A stretch of DNA of 36,262 bases from a virus: positions 1 to 36,262 of the IMG/VR virus record IMGVR_UViG_3300030616_001124, one strand, 5' to 3'. The notes under the pieces are model-generated. The model was not told the origin of the DNA. It saw nothing but the letters and a program-made list of their open reading frames with translations, and searched no databases. The position numbers and the translations under genes are program-made. Positions 22,753-30,987 of this stretch are shown in pieces. The stretch's first letter is position 1. Each line of letters begins with the position of its first letter.

Positions 22753-23652
22753 ATGACAGGAACACCATATGATATAGGAGAGTTTTCTGCAGGCAACAAT
22801 CCTCTGATCGCACCAGAGGTCGTCGAGACAGGAATTCAGCTTCAGTACAAAAAGTCGATGATCGGTCGTAACCTGCTTGGTTACAAGAAGATCGAGAAAA
22901 GCGTTGTTTCAACAGTCAAGGAAGAAGACTACAAAGGAGATGTCAGGTGGCTTTCTGAAAACGGAGGCCTTCCCAAGATGGACTTTGCATTCGTCAAAGG
23001 GACAAGAACTGTCCAGCCGTACGGTGTGAAGTTTGATGTGACCAGAGAGCAGCAGGACGATGGTCTCGAAGATGAGATCAGACAGATGATCAAGAACGCA
23101 GGGTATGCGATGTCCTACTTTGAGGACCTCAGGATATTCTACCAGATCATCAACGCCACTGGCCTGAACACCATCGAGGCCACGAACCCCTGGGATGTTG
23201 CAACAGGCGACACTGTCGGAGATCCTGTAAAGGACATGGGCCGGATGAGGAAGGCAATCAGCCAGGCCACAAAGGGCCAGAAGCCTGACACTTTCATCTG
23301 CAGCGAGACTCTGTTTGGGTACATGACTCAGTATGACGCCATTAAGAGCCGCCTTTACAACACTCAGGGCAAGGAGGGATATGTCGTCACTGCTGAGTTA
23401 CCGACATTCATGGGAATGCAGGTTGTCATAGATGACGCCATTGATCCAAGCGATGAAGGTCAGGCCCTTGCATTCAAGAAGAAAGACATCGGGACCTGGG
23501 AGGAGAGATACGCTATCGAAACCCACAGCGTTCCCGGGTACATGGTCGAGAAAGAACAGATCGCTTTCATCTACTCGGCCCTCGCCAAGGGTGACGCAAA
23601 TATCAAGTTCCCGAAACTCGGGTGCCTGATAACGGACCTTTACACAGCGTGA
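22753..23652 (+). CDS. Major capsid protein, HK97 fold
   Basis: 299 residues from ATG 22753, chosen because GAGGTGA (22741-22747) is 6 nt upstream; GTG 22744 in frame lies within that site. Features typical of HK97-type capsid proteins: N-arm, an E-loop-like KGDVRWLSENGGLPKMDFAF strand pair, VTREQQDDGLEDEIRQMI spine helix, and A-domain segments (TFICSETLFGYM; LPTFMGMQVVIDDAI). No covered N-terminal delta domain is seen; the scaffold is supplied upstream. Confidence 0.88.
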   Translation: MTGTPYDIGEFSAGNNPLIAPEVVETGIQLQYKKSMIGRNLLGYKKIEKSVVSTVKEEDYKGDVRWLSENGGLPKMDFAFVKGTRTVQPYGVKFDVTREQQDDGLEDEIRQMIKNAGYAMSYFEDLRIFYQIINATGLNTIEATNPWDVATGDTVGDPVKDMGRMRKAISQATKGQKPDTFICSETLFGYMTQYDAIKSRLYNTQGKEGYVVTAELPTFMGMQVVIDDAIDPSDEGQALAFKKKDIGTWEERYAIETHSVPGYMVEKEQIAFIYSALAKGDANIKFPKLGCLITDLYTA

Positions 23653-23663
23653 GGTGTTGAAAT

Positions 23664-24014
23664 ATGGCAAAGAATGACACAATGAGAGTTGAGGTCCGGG
23701 CTGCGTCCTTTGAGACCCGGTCCGGAATCAAGGCGAAGAGAGGGGATGTGATCGAAGTGCCGGCAGATTCAGCTGACCAGTCAAACCTTATCAGGCACGG
23801 TCTGAGGTCCGGGAACCTCAAAAGAGTAGGTACTCCAGCGATGATGGACACCTCAGCTGCTCCTGCAATCACTCAGGAGGACCTTGACAAGCTCAGGGAA
23901 GAGAACGAGGAGCTGAAGAAAGAGAGAACCGTTCTGAAGGGCCAGGTCACAAAGCTGAAGAATGCCCAGGCCAACGCCGAGGACTCTGAGGAAGAGGAAA
24001 AGCCGGGAGAGTGA
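23664..24014 (+). CDS. Hypothetical head protein with coiled-coil tail
   Basis: 116 residues; GAGGTG upstream. The N-terminal half (MRVEVRAASFETRSGIKAKR...GDVIEVPADSA) looks like a small beta domain. The C-terminal half is a coiled coil (EENEELKKERTVLKGQVTKL) ending in an acidic tail. Position right after the capsid gene suggests a head or connector accessory. Function unknown. Confidence 0.7.
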   Translation: MAKNDTMRVEVRAASFETRSGIKAKRGDVIEVPADSADQSNLIRHGLRSGNLKRVGTPAMMDTSAAPAITQEDLDKLREENEELKKERTVLKGQVTKLKNAQANAEDSEEEEKPGE

Positions 24015-24017
24015 TCA

Positions 24018-24356
24018 ATGACGGTCGAGGTCGATGATGTCAGGTTAGAGTATGGCGACACTGTATCGCCCTATCTCTTTCCGGACACAAGGGTCCAACT
24101 GGCCATCACAGAAGCCGAGGGGCTGCTGAGTGCAAGGGGAATAAGCAGCGATCGGGCAGTTAGGCTTCAGGCAGCTCTTGACATGATCGACCTCAAAATA
24201 CAATCAATCCGAAACCGCCCCGCAAAATCCATAACCGAGGGAAAGAAATCCGCTGAATATACCGATCTACTGCAAATCCGGGAAAATTTAGAAGAGAAGC
24301 TCGAGATAGAGATATCCCGGGCTTCCGGCTGTTTTTCTATAGGTTACAATTTCTGA
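24018..24356 (+). CDS. Head-tail connector, adaptor (Ad1)-like
   Basis: 112 residues, mostly helical (VQLAITEAEGLLSARGISSD, AVRLQAALDMIDLKIQSI), the size and fold of gp6/gp15-type adaptors that bind the portal ring. Its TGA stop doubles as the first bases of the late promoter at 24354. Assignment rests on size, helix content and order. Confidence 0.65.
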   Translation: MTVEVDDVRLEYGDTVSPYLFPDTRVQLAITEAEGLLSARGISSDRAVRLQAALDMIDLKIQSIRNRPAKSITEGKKSAEYTDLLQIRENLEEKLEIEISRASGCFSIGYNF

Positions 24357-24370
24357 CCTGCTTTTTTAAT
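24354..24370 (+). promoter_or_regulatory. Late promoter, neck operon
   Basis: TGACCTGCTTTTTTAAT, TGAC 38 nt and TATA centre about 26 nt before ATG 24392; TGA is also the upstream gene's stop. Confidence 0.8.
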
Positions 24371-24391
24371 TCTCTTGCCTGAATCTGATAT

Positions 24392-24733
24392 ATGTCATCA
24401 GAATTCGACTGGAAGTATCCAATATCTCACATCTCAGTCACAGAAGGCCACACCGACCAGGAGACAGGGGAATGGGTGGCAGGAACCGAGACCTCGGCCG
24501 CCATCGCAGGCAACATCGAAGACATCACCCTCAGGGACCTGAAGCAGTATCCAGAAGGCCTTGTGGACGCAGGCGACCGGAGGATCTTCACAAGTGCAAC
24601 CCTCTCCCCTGGCGACCGCCTGCAGGTTACGGAACCCGGAGGCAACATCACAGTCTGGGAAGTGAAAACTCAGGAGGAGAAATACCAGTTGATCGATGAA
24701 GGAAGAGCTGCGTACTTATTGAAAATGGTCTAA
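24392..24733 (+). CDS. Head closure (Hc1)-like protein
   Basis: 113 residues, beta-rich (SISVTEGHT-like ISHISVTEGHT, GDRLQVTEPGGNITVWEV), typical of SPP1 gp16/HK97 stopper proteins that close the connector. Leaderless ATG. Assignment from size, strand pattern and gene order. Confidence 0.65.
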   Translation: MSSEFDWKYPISHISVTEGHTDQETGEWVAGTETSAAIAGNIEDITLRDLKQYPEGLVDAGDRRIFTSATLSPGDRLQVTEPGGNITVWEVKTQEEKYQLIDEGRAAYLLKMV

Positions 24734-24764
24734 GAAAAGAAACAACATATATTAGGGCCTCAAA

Positions 24765-25037
24765 ATGATATCTGTGCCTAAAAGAGTCTCAGTTTGTAAA
24801 AACCCTCAGAATTTATGCACCGAAGATTGCCCTCATCGATCCACCTGCAGTGTCCGCCGGGTCCCGATGTTGATCCATGCCGTTGTTATCCATTACAAAA
24901 AAGGCCGTGTTTATGGCGATGATTACATAAATGATCTCGTTAAAATACGCTGCAATTCTCTTGATAATGTTTGCCACCCGGGGGGCATCGATTTAAAAGA
25001 GAAGTTGCGGTCAAAAATTAGATTGGAGGGTATCTGA
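24765..25037 (+). CDS. Cys-rich accessory protein
   Basis: 90 residues. Seven Cys, five in CKNPQNLCTEDCPHRSTC, then C and CHPGG downstream. It sits between head closure and tail-completion genes, where phages normally carry no zinc proteins, and is probably an insertion. A related Cys arrangement occurs in other small proteins of this window. Function unknown. Confidence 0.65.
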   Translation: MISVPKRVSVCKNPQNLCTEDCPHRSTCSVRRVPMLIHAVVIHYKKGRVYGDDYINDLVKIRCNSLDNVCHPGGIDLKEKLRSKIRLEGI

Positions 25038-25038
25038 G

Positions 25039-25404
25039 ATGTGCCCCCAGGTGGCAAGCTCGAATAATGTTTTTTTGCGAGAGAAGAACGGCAACCTCTA
25101 CATAATAACCCGGAGTGGAAGAGGTAGACATAGAAAGGAATCATGGCGCCGTGTCGAGGGGGCCGAGAAGGAGGTACTCGAGAAAATACTTGCAGGCAAG
25201 CAGAACCTGCAGGAGGAGATTATAGAATTCCCCTGTATGAATCCAGAATGCACAAATACAATAAAAATGAGCAAATCTCAGCTTGATGACTTTTTTGTAA
25301 GCTATAAGAAAAAATACGATATGATGGTTTTCCCCTGCTGCTCGAAAGAATGTCAGGAGAAAATGCTGGAGAAACACGGGGGTCGCCTTGCCGGTCGAGA
25401 TTAA
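25039..25404 (+). CDS. Zinc-binding accessory protein
   Basis: 121 residues. N-terminal beta region (NNVFLREKNGNLYIITRSGR) with basic residues, then CMNPECTNTIKMSKSQ...FPCCSKECQEKM, a C4-type zinc site framed by helices. Possibly nucleic-acid binding. Its end overlaps the TTG start of the next gene by 17 nt. Confidence 0.68.
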   Translation: MCPQVASSNNVFLREKNGNLYIITRSGRGRHRKESWRRVEGAEKEVLEKILAGKQNLQEEIIEFPCMNPECTNTIKMSKSQLDDFFVSYKKKYDMMVFPCCSKECQEKMLEKHGGRLAGRD

Positions 25405-25876
25405 GGATGTCAACAATGTACCTAAACTGATTGCTGACATTGATGACATTCTTTTCAGGGTCTCGAAAAAAGTCGGTGAATATTACGAGAGTAAGCTTAT
25501 TGATATGCTCTCTGAGGGTTGGCCCGGGTGGGCCCCTCTCGCCCCTGGAACCGTTAAGAGTAAAGGATCCTCTTCTCCCTGGATAGACACTGGTGAACTT
25601 TGGAACCAGATCACGTACAGGGTTGCTACAGGAAATCTTAGTTCAAAGGTTGAAATCGGGATCTTCGAACATGAGAAAGCATTCATAGCTCAATGTCTGG
25701 AATTCGGTACTTCTTCGACCGGCAGCGTTACGGCCGGGGGGATGATGCACCAGTGGAGCAAAGGACATATCCCCGAGAGGCCCCTCTTCCGGCTGGTCTT
25801 TGATCTCGAGGTTGAAAAGGTCCAGAGTATGATTGAGCGGGAACTCGATCTGGAAATCCGAAGACTCTTTGTATAA
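25388..25876 (+). CDS. Neck/tail completion protein (HK97 gp10-like)
   Basis: 162 residues with a TTG start; no ATG or GTG lies near the N-terminus in frame. The segment WPGWAPLAPGTVKSKG, then WIDTGELWNQITYRV and HIPERPLFRLVFD, is the typical pattern of phage virion morphogenesis/HK97 gp10-type proteins (P..L..TG.L..SI, then P.RPF). Position before the tail terminator agrees. Confidence 0.8.
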   Translation: MPVEIKDVNNVPKLIADIDDILFRVSKKVGEYYESKLIDMLSEGWPGWAPLAPGTVKSKGSSSPWIDTGELWNQITYRVATGNLSSKVEIGIFEHEKAFIAQCLEFGTSSTGSVTAGGMMHQWSKGHIPERPLFRLVFDLEVEKVQSMIERELDLEIRRLFV

Positions 25877-25895
25877 TTCCTGATAATTATTCATT

Positions 25896-26048
25896 ATGGG
25901 AATGGTTTGCTATAAATGCGGAGCAAAATTAAGACATTGTGGCCATATCACTTCAGTCGGCAGTGAGGACCCCCGTGCAGATGTATATTGCTGCACAGGA
26001 AAGAATTGTAATAATAAGGTGTATATCGACAGGCCAAAAAATCCCTGA
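25896..26048 (+). CDS. Zinc-finger microprotein
   Basis: 50 residues, unbroken. VCYKCGAKLRHCGHITSVG then YCCTGKNCNNKVYID gives six to seven Cys and two His, a convincing zinc-finger pattern. Its TGA (26046-26048) is also the TGA of the next late promoter. Function unknown. Confidence 0.65.
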   Translation: MGMVCYKCGAKLRHCGHITSVGSEDPRADVYCCTGKNCNNKVYIDRPKNP

Positions 26049-26064
26049 CTTCCCTTTTTTAAAT
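26046..26064 (+). promoter_or_regulatory. Late promoter, tail-terminator operon
   Basis: TGACTTCCCTTTTTTAAAT, TGAC 38 nt and TATA centre about 24 nt before ATG 26084; shares TGA with the upstream stop. Confidence 0.78.
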
Positions 26065-26083
26065 CCCTTCTCAATTTCATGGT

Positions 26084-26362
26084 ATGGGAGACATCGACGC
26101 TGATATTGCCGTCATAATGAATGATATTGCACATATTAAATCCACAGTCGACGAAATAAAAAATAATTGCCAGGAACGTGATAAAGACTGCGATTGTAAA
26201 TTCAAAGAATTGTATAATGCAAAAAACGAACAGTCAAACGAGATCACAGAAATAAAAGGACAGATCTCTTTTCATAATTGGGTCCTTGGAGGGTTAGGGG
26301 CCCTTTTCCTTGCATTAATTGCCATCGCCGGGGATCTCGTTACATGGCTCCGGGGGGGCTAA
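26084..26362 (+). CDS. Coiled-coil protein with C-terminal membrane segment (XhlA-like)
   Basis: 92 residues. Helical N-terminus (IAVIMNDIAHIKSTVDEIKN), CQERDKDCDCKFKE in the middle, and a hydrophobic segment near the C-terminus (WVLGGLGALFLALIAIAGDL) before WLRGG. The order coil then membrane helix resembles XhlA-type holin partners, so a lysis or membrane role is possible. The location inside the tail operon is unusual for lysis genes. Confidence 0.65.
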   Translation: MGDIDADIAVIMNDIAHIKSTVDEIKNNCQERDKDCDCKFKELYNAKNEQSNEITEIKGQISFHNWVLGGLGALFLALIAIAGDLVTWLRGG

Positions 26363-26363
26363 G

Positions 26364-26879
26364 ATGCTCTCAGCAGCTGACAAGAAGTCAATATTTCTTA
26401 GCATCCCTAAGGCCTTAGGGGAATCCGATGTCTTCGTCGAATATGCCGACAGGTGCAATGTCTCCCACGAACTGAAATCCTGCCCGATCGTCGTAACTCT
26501 CAGGTACTTTGGCGACAGGCCCGACAAGTCCCGGACTCCGTCGAATCATCTCTTAGCTGTGCAGAGAACCACAAATGATATCGTCCAGACAAAGGGAGAA
26601 TATCAACAGGTCACTCTTTCCCTCAATGTCTACGCTGTAGGGACAACAAGTCAGCGGGCTGGCGATATCATAGAAGCCTATCTGCAGCTGCTTCAGGTAT
26701 GGGTTCTGCGGGACCTGCCGGCCATCGTCGAGGTCGTGGACAAGACCGGGATTACGGATCTCTCTCATCTGGAGTCGTCAGTTGAGAGAAGAAGTTTTGA
26801 TATTTATATACGGACGACAGTAAGTTACACTGAAACGAAGCAGGCTGTTAATTCTGCAGAATTAGACCTTTCTTTATAA
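26364..26879 (+). CDS. Tail terminator-like protein
   Basis: 171 residues from ATG 26364, just after the preceding stop; the in-frame ATG at 26319 lies inside that gene. Segments CPIVVTLRYFGDRPDKSRTP, EYQQVTLSLNVYA, and a late strand (SFDIYIRTTVSYTET) fit the small alpha/beta tail-terminator family. Position before the sheath supports it. The stop TAA is embedded in the TATA box of the 26864 promoter. Confidence 0.68.
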   Translation: MLSAADKKSIFLSIPKALGESDVFVEYADRCNVSHELKSCPIVVTLRYFGDRPDKSRTPSNHLLAVQRTTNDIVQTKGEYQQVTLSLNVYAVGTTSQRAGDIIEAYLQLLQVWVLRDLPAIVEVVDKTGITDLSHLESSVERRSFDIYIRTTVSYTETKQAVNSAELDLSL

Positions 26880-26880
26880 T
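26864..26880 (+). promoter_or_regulatory. Late promoter, sheath operon
   Basis: AGACCTTTCTTTATAAT, AGAC 38 nt and TATA centre about 26 nt before ATG 26902. The upstream gene's TAA stop lies in the TATA box. Confidence 0.75.
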
Positions 26881-26901
26881 CTCTTTTTTCGATTTTCCTA
26901 T

Positions 26902-27936
26902 ATGCCAGATGTGAAAGACGCTGTGAAGATTACATCTTCGGTCAAGTCCCCCTCTGCTGCAGCTACACAGTGGGGAGTTCCGGCAATCGTCGGTGAATCA
27001 ACAGCGACTGACAAAGACACTCCGAAAAGGTTTGTCACTCTCGACAGTATTGAAACCGAACACGGAGGTGAAAGCGACATCTACCTGGGTGCTGTAGCAA
27101 TGTTTGCCCAGGGAGTCAGGGAAGTCTACACTGTTGCGATCGATGCAGACACTGCAGGTACTCCAACAGCTACAGAAGTAGAAACTGCCCTTGGGACTCT
27201 TGAATCGTATGCTGCCTCTGGCACGATCGCCGGAGCCGTCCTTGCAGCCATCACGGCCAGTGACCTCCTCGAAGAACTGCAGACTTTTGCAGACTCGAAT
27301 AAGGTGGTCTTCGTTGCAACCCACGCAGCTGACGCGACAGTGTCGGGCATTGTGACCCTCGCAGCCGGCCTGGAGAGTGAGAACGGAATGGTTGTTGCAT
27401 TCAAGTCTGTAGGTTCCGACGATGTTGCCTGTGCTGTGCTAGGAGCCATCATGGTTCACAAGCCGTATCACACACTCACCTGGCTGAAGGTCAATGTCGA
27501 TGTCGACGACTACTTCTCTCCTACAGATGTCCAGTCACTTGAAACCGGCAGGGTAAATCCAGTTATCTATTACAAGGGAGAAAACAGGCTCGGAAATGGC
27601 CTCAGCCTGAAGAGCACTGTGCCTTATCTGGATATCACCCGGACGAGATATTACATCTCAGGTCTGTTGTCCGAGGCTGTTGCAGATGGGAGGCTTTCAG
27701 CTGCGACGATCCCATACACCAAGGCAGGGATTGAAGCGGTACGCGGCTGGCTGTTGTCCCCTCTTGAGTCTCTAGTAAAGGCCGGTGCAATATCTGAGTA
27801 CTCAATCGAGATGCCAGATATTGAGAACATCAGCGATGCGGACAAGGCTGCAAGGAAACTTACGGGGGTCCTTATCAGTGTCCAGATCGCAGGAGATATC
27901 CAGACATACGAACTGGAGCTGACCCTGAACATATGA
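26902..27936 (+). CDS. Contractile tail sheath protein
   Basis: 344 residues, short for a sheath but with both typical halves. N-terminal VGESTATDKDTPKRF region, a middle domain with ...AVAMFAQGVREVYTV..., GMVVAFKSVGSD, and a C-terminal domain (TRYYISGLLSEAVADG, ISVQIAGDIQTYELELTLNI) with the closing strand that links sheath subunits. The combination with tube, gp25, baseplate J and PAAR-like genes shows a contractile tail. Leaderless start behind the 26864 promoter. Confidence 0.88.
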   Translation: MPDVKDAVKITSSVKSPSAAATQWGVPAIVGESTATDKDTPKRFVTLDSIETEHGGESDIYLGAVAMFAQGVREVYTVAIDADTAGTPTATEVETALGTLESYAASGTIAGAVLAAITASDLLEELQTFADSNKVVFVATHAADATVSGIVTLAAGLESENGMVVAFKSVGSDDVACAVLGAIMVHKPYHTLTWLKVNVDVDDYFSPTDVQSLETGRVNPVIYYKGENRLGNGLSLKSTVPYLDITRTRYYISGLLSEAVADGRLSAATIPYTKAGIEAVRGWLLSPLESLVKAGAISEYSIEMPDIENISDADKAARKLTGVLISVQIAGDIQTYELELTLNI

Positions 27937-27947
27937 GGTGAGAAAAA

Positions 27948-28313
27948 ATGGCATGGGATGTAGATGATGTAATTACAACATTTGACGGAATGACTGTCGA
28001 TGGTTTTGTTTCCTTTAATCCTGAAGGTGGGAACAAGGAGTCAAAGCACATTACAGGATCGCACGGGCCTACTGACTATCAACACAAACACCGGGAGCCA
28101 AAATGGTCTCTGAAGGTATCCTCAGGATCCTCGATCCTGACAAGGGCAAAAGAACTTGCTAAGTCCAAGGATAAGTTTCAGATTACCTTCCAGACTCCGG
28201 ATGAGGTAGTCAACTGTATCGATTGCGTTGTCGACGATGTTGTAAAGGGAGAGGTCAAGGACGAGGCTCCGGTTTACGAAATCAAAGGTCTCGCTCTGAA
28301 AATTGAGGATTAA
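27948..28313 (+). CDS. Tail tube protein
   Basis: 121 residues; GAGGTGAGAAAA before the ATG. The beta-rich sequence (VDDVITTFDGMTVDGFVSF, EPKWSLKVSSGS, FQITFQTPDEVVNCIDCVVD) and size fit the tube proteins encoded just after the sheath (DUF3277-like). Confidence 0.83.
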   Translation: MAWDVDDVITTFDGMTVDGFVSFNPEGGNKESKHITGSHGPTDYQHKHREPKWSLKVSSGSSILTRAKELAKSKDKFQITFQTPDEVVNCIDCVVDDVVKGEVKDEAPVYEIKGLALKIED

Positions 28314-28318
28314 TCCAT

Positions 28319-28621
28319 ATGACTGATAAATCAAAGTTCTTCCAGGAAGAGGAAGAAGAAACCTTCGATTTTGAGTTTGAAGGAGACACTTTCACCTGCA
28401 GGATGATATCCGGCCTCGAGCTGGCAAGGTGCCTGGACAAGAGGAATATCTCTGATATGTACAGGAACCTGATCCTGAAGTGCATGGTCGATCCGAAGTT
28501 CTCGCCGAAAGAGATCGAGAAACTGTCTGCAAAATACTTCATGGCGTTCGGGTCTAAGATCCTTGATGAACACGGTGCTGAGATTGAAGATTTTTTATCT
28601 CAGCCGGCGACGAAAGGATAG
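28319..28621 (+). CDS. Tail assembly chaperone, short form
   Basis: 100 residues. Acidic strand region (ETFDFEFEGDTFTCRM), then helices (LARCLDKRNISDMYRNLILK, IEKLSAKYFMAFGSK). It lies between the tube and tape measure genes, where tail assembly chaperones (lambda G analogue) are encoded. It ends by normal decoding at TAG 28619-28621; the T TTT TTA site at 28591 allows a longer -1 product. Confidence 0.8.
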   Translation: MTDKSKFFQEEEEETFDFEFEGDTFTCRMISGLELARCLDKRNISDMYRNLILKCMVDPKFSPKEIEKLSAKYFMAFGSKILDEHGAEIEDFLSQPATKG

Positions 28622-28851
28622 AGACCTGGGAAGCAGAGGTTGAACTCGACCTCGAATTATTTTTGCTTGCCTGGAAACTTCATGTTGATATCGATGAAGT
28701 CCGGAGCTGGACCTTTGAGAAGCAGATGAAATGGTTAATCGCATTTGGCCAGATTGGCACCAAGCAGAAAGAAGCAGCAGAGAAAAAAGAATCCACACCT
28801 GAAAAGAAGGGATATGTAAGAGAAGGAGACAAGATCGTCCATTATCCCTGA
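28319..28851 (+). CDS. Tail assembly chaperone, long form by -1 frameshift
   Basis: After codon 93 the ribosome can slip at T TTT TTA and continue in the -1 frame (ISAGDERIETWEAEVELDLE...) to TGA 28849-28851, giving about 177 residues (analogue of gpG-T). The downstream frame is clearly coding before any start codon (it opens at 28588 with no ATG until well inside), and its segment LFLLAWKLHVDIDEVRSWTF is typical of chaperone C-terminal parts. The product recruits the tape measure protein in known phages. Confidence 0.78.
28591..28597 (+). other. -1 ribosomal frameshift slippery heptamer
   Basis: T TTT TTA in the zero frame of the chaperone gene, an X XXY YYZ heptamer, 22 nt before the zero-frame stop. 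The two reading frames overlap here and the -1 frame stays open for 84 codons. Confidence 0.78.
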
Positions 28852-28865
28852 CTTTTCTTTTTAAC
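28849..28865 (+). promoter_or_regulatory. Late promoter, tape measure gene
   Basis: TGACTTTTCTTTTTAAC, TGAC 39 nt and TATA centre about 27 nt before ATG 28888; TGA is the stop of the chaperone -1 frame. Confidence 0.8.
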
Positions 28866-28887
28866 AATCTTTTTTCAATTTTTGATC

Positions 28888-30606
28888 ATGTCAACCTCGG
28901 GCGCCGTCCGTTCAATATTCATGGTCTATGAACTCGTCGATAAGGTTACAGCTCCAATGAGAAAGGCCGATGAGCTGGTCAATAAAGTAAGAGATAAGAC
29001 AAAACTCCTCGGGGCCGATACGGATGCCGCCGGCAACAAATTCCAGCAGGCCTACACTCGTGCATCAAATGGCGTCCAGAGTTATCTGACCCGGGCAAGG
29101 GGGGCCATGACGAAGATCAATGCCCTGGTAGAAGAACAGCGACTGGCCATCGCTGGTCTCGGTGCAGCTTTCGCTGCAGCAGGGTATATGGGATACAGGT
29201 ACTACCGTGAAGGGACCACGGAACTTGCAACACATCTGGATGCATCTGCTGCTCTCGAGAGCAAGCTTGGAGATAAGACACAGGCATATGTTGAGAGTCT
29301 AAAGGAGGCCTCCGGATATCAGCTCAATGATACTGAGCTTACGACCAAGGCCAACATGGCCATGCTGCTCGGGATCCCGGAAGACGCTCTCCCGACAATG
29401 ACTGCAATGGCCCGGGCAGCCGGTCGACAGCTTGAGGGCGACATGTCCTACTACTACGAATCAATCATGACTGGAACGGCCAGGGAGTCCAAGCTCTGGC
29501 TGGATAATCTGGGCATCATTGTCGACATCGATGAAGCCAGGAACAATTATGCCAAGACGCTGGGGATATCTGCAGATGCAATGACAACCGAGCAGGAGAA
29601 GCTGGCCTTCATCAACGAGGTTCTTGCACATTCCGACGACCTTCTGAAGGATGTGGATTTCTCCCAGAAGTCGCTTAAGGAAACTCTGAACAAGAACACT
29701 GCTGCGTGGGCGAATGTTAACCGGGAGATGGCTGAAGGAGCCCTCCCTGTGATCTCCGCGACTGCTGATGCCTCTGCCTTCCTCGGCCAGACTCTTGAGG
29801 ATATGCCAGGACCTATGAAGTCCATTGTGGGTACTGGGGGCCTTGTGATTTCAGTACTTATGGGGATTACAGGTACTGCTTTAATTCAGCTCGCAGCGAT
29901 CTCTTTGTTGGCTGCGAATTGGGGTCAGTTTACTGAAGCCCTCATAATGTTCATACCCCCGTCCATCTCAGCTGCCTACGCGGAAGGGGGCCTAACGGCC
30001 GCCACGTATGCTCTAGGAGCCTCTCTCTGGGCTCTTGCGACAAACCCCATAACCCTTACAATCATGGCTATAGTCGGTGCTGCGTGGCTCCTCTGGGATA
30101 TCTTCGAAAACGGCTGGGAGAACTCTGCCCTAGGGAAGGCCGTTAACTGGATGTGTGAGACTTTCCCCTGGTTCCGGACACTGGTATGGGCTATAGGGGA
30201 GGCCTTCAACTGGCTGAAGGGAGCATTGGAGACAGTCTGGAAATTCCTTGAACCGATAATACAGGCAATTGAAGGGGTCTTGCAAAACCCAATAGTAAAG
30301 ACAATTATCGATGTCTTGTGGGGTATGACACCTATGGGAATGGCAGAAAATATCTGGGACCTTGCGACCGGCCAGGAACTGAAAGTGGTCTCAGACTTCA
30401 GAGAGATACATGAGATCAGCAACAAGGCCCTTTCCTCCGGAGGGGGAAATCAGAACATTACTGTGCAGGTAGATGCCAGTATCAATACCGGGGGTCTGTC
30501 ATCAGAGGTTACAAAAGCAGATCTCGAAGCGATGAGAAAAGATCAGGAGTCAAAGCTCAATAAAAAATTCGCCGATATCGGAAAAGGGTTTAATGCGTTG
30601 ATGTAG
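28888..30606 (+). CDS. Tail tape measure protein
   Basis: 572 residues from ATG 28888, which is leaderless; a TTG at 28882 in frame is less likely. Long helical N-terminus (VYELVDKVTAPMRKADELVN) with Ala-rich repeats, and several hydrophobic segments (GTGGLVISVLMGITGTALIQ; TLTIMAIVGAAWLLWDIF), typical of tape measures that span the tube and contact the membrane. Modest length implies a short to medium tail. Confidence 0.88.
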   Translation: MSTSGAVRSIFMVYELVDKVTAPMRKADELVNKVRDKTKLLGADTDAAGNKFQQAYTRASNGVQSYLTRARGAMTKINALVEEQRLAIAGLGAAFAAAGYMGYRYYREGTTELATHLDASAALESKLGDKTQAYVESLKEASGYQLNDTELTTKANMAMLLGIPEDALPTMTAMARAAGRQLEGDMSYYYESIMTGTARESKLWLDNLGIIVDIDEARNNYAKTLGISADAMTTEQEKLAFINEVLAHSDDLLKDVDFSQKSLKETLNKNTAAWANVNREMAEGALPVISATADASAFLGQTLEDMPGPMKSIVGTGGLVISVLMGITGTALIQLAAISLLAANWGQFTEALIMFIPPSISAAYAEGGLTAATYALGASLWALATNPITLTIMAIVGAAWLLWDIFENGWENSALGKAVNWMCETFPWFRTLVWAIGEAFNWLKGALETVWKFLEPIIQAIEGVLQNPIVKTIIDVLWGMTPMGMAENIWDLATGQELKVVSDFREIHEISNKALSSGGGNQNITVQVDASINTGGLSSEVTKADLEAMRKDQESKLNKKFADIGKGFNALM

Positions 30607-30626
30607 GCTAAAAAGAGGGAATTGGG

Positions 30627-30974
30627 TTAATTTTCTCCTGTTACTATGTACTTAGTTGTCCAGCCTTTTTCCCCTTTAATTCCAATTTTGTAGAATACAG
30701 TCCCGTCAATTTCCTGAATTTCATAAATCTCTACTTCTTCCCCCAAAGGAGCACTTACACGAGATATTTCTTTTGCGCCGGCAAGGACGCCTCCGGGCGC
30801 GTCATATAATATTAGAGAAGCCGATTCCCAATATTGATCTTCAGGATATCCTCCAAAAGTTATTGTTTCCGTCGCTGTTTCCTCCTGATTTGCATCTTGA
30901 TATGTGCATCCACATATTAATAATAAGCTAACAAAAATCAATCCTAAAAAGTATTTTTGATAATTAATAATCAT
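30627..30974 (-). CDS. SH3-like lipoprotein (accessory moron)
   Basis: 115 residues from ATG 30974; a TTG at 31001 is possible. A signal segment (YFLGLIFVSLLLICGC) ends in a lipobox-like ICGC, so a membrane-anchored surface lipoprotein is expected. The rest is beta-rich (APLGEEVEIYEIQEIDGTVF, KGEKGWTTKYIV), an SH3b-like pattern. It is on the opposite strand to the tail genes and AT-rich, so it is probably an independently acquired gene expressed in the lysogen, e.g. in superinfection exclusion. That role is inferred. Confidence 0.75.
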   Translation of the reverse strand: MIINYQKYFLGLIFVSLLLICGCTYQDANQEETATETITFGGYPEDQYWESASLILYDAPGGVLAGAKEISRVSAPLGEEVEIYEIQEIDGTVFYKIGIKGEKGWTTKYIVTGEN

Positions 30975-30987
30975 CCCCCCCACAATT

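Noticed and set aside
24746-24754. TATA-like CATATATTA before the 24765 gene
   Set aside because: Only about 15 nt before the ATG, too close for a promoter of that gene, and no TGAC box.
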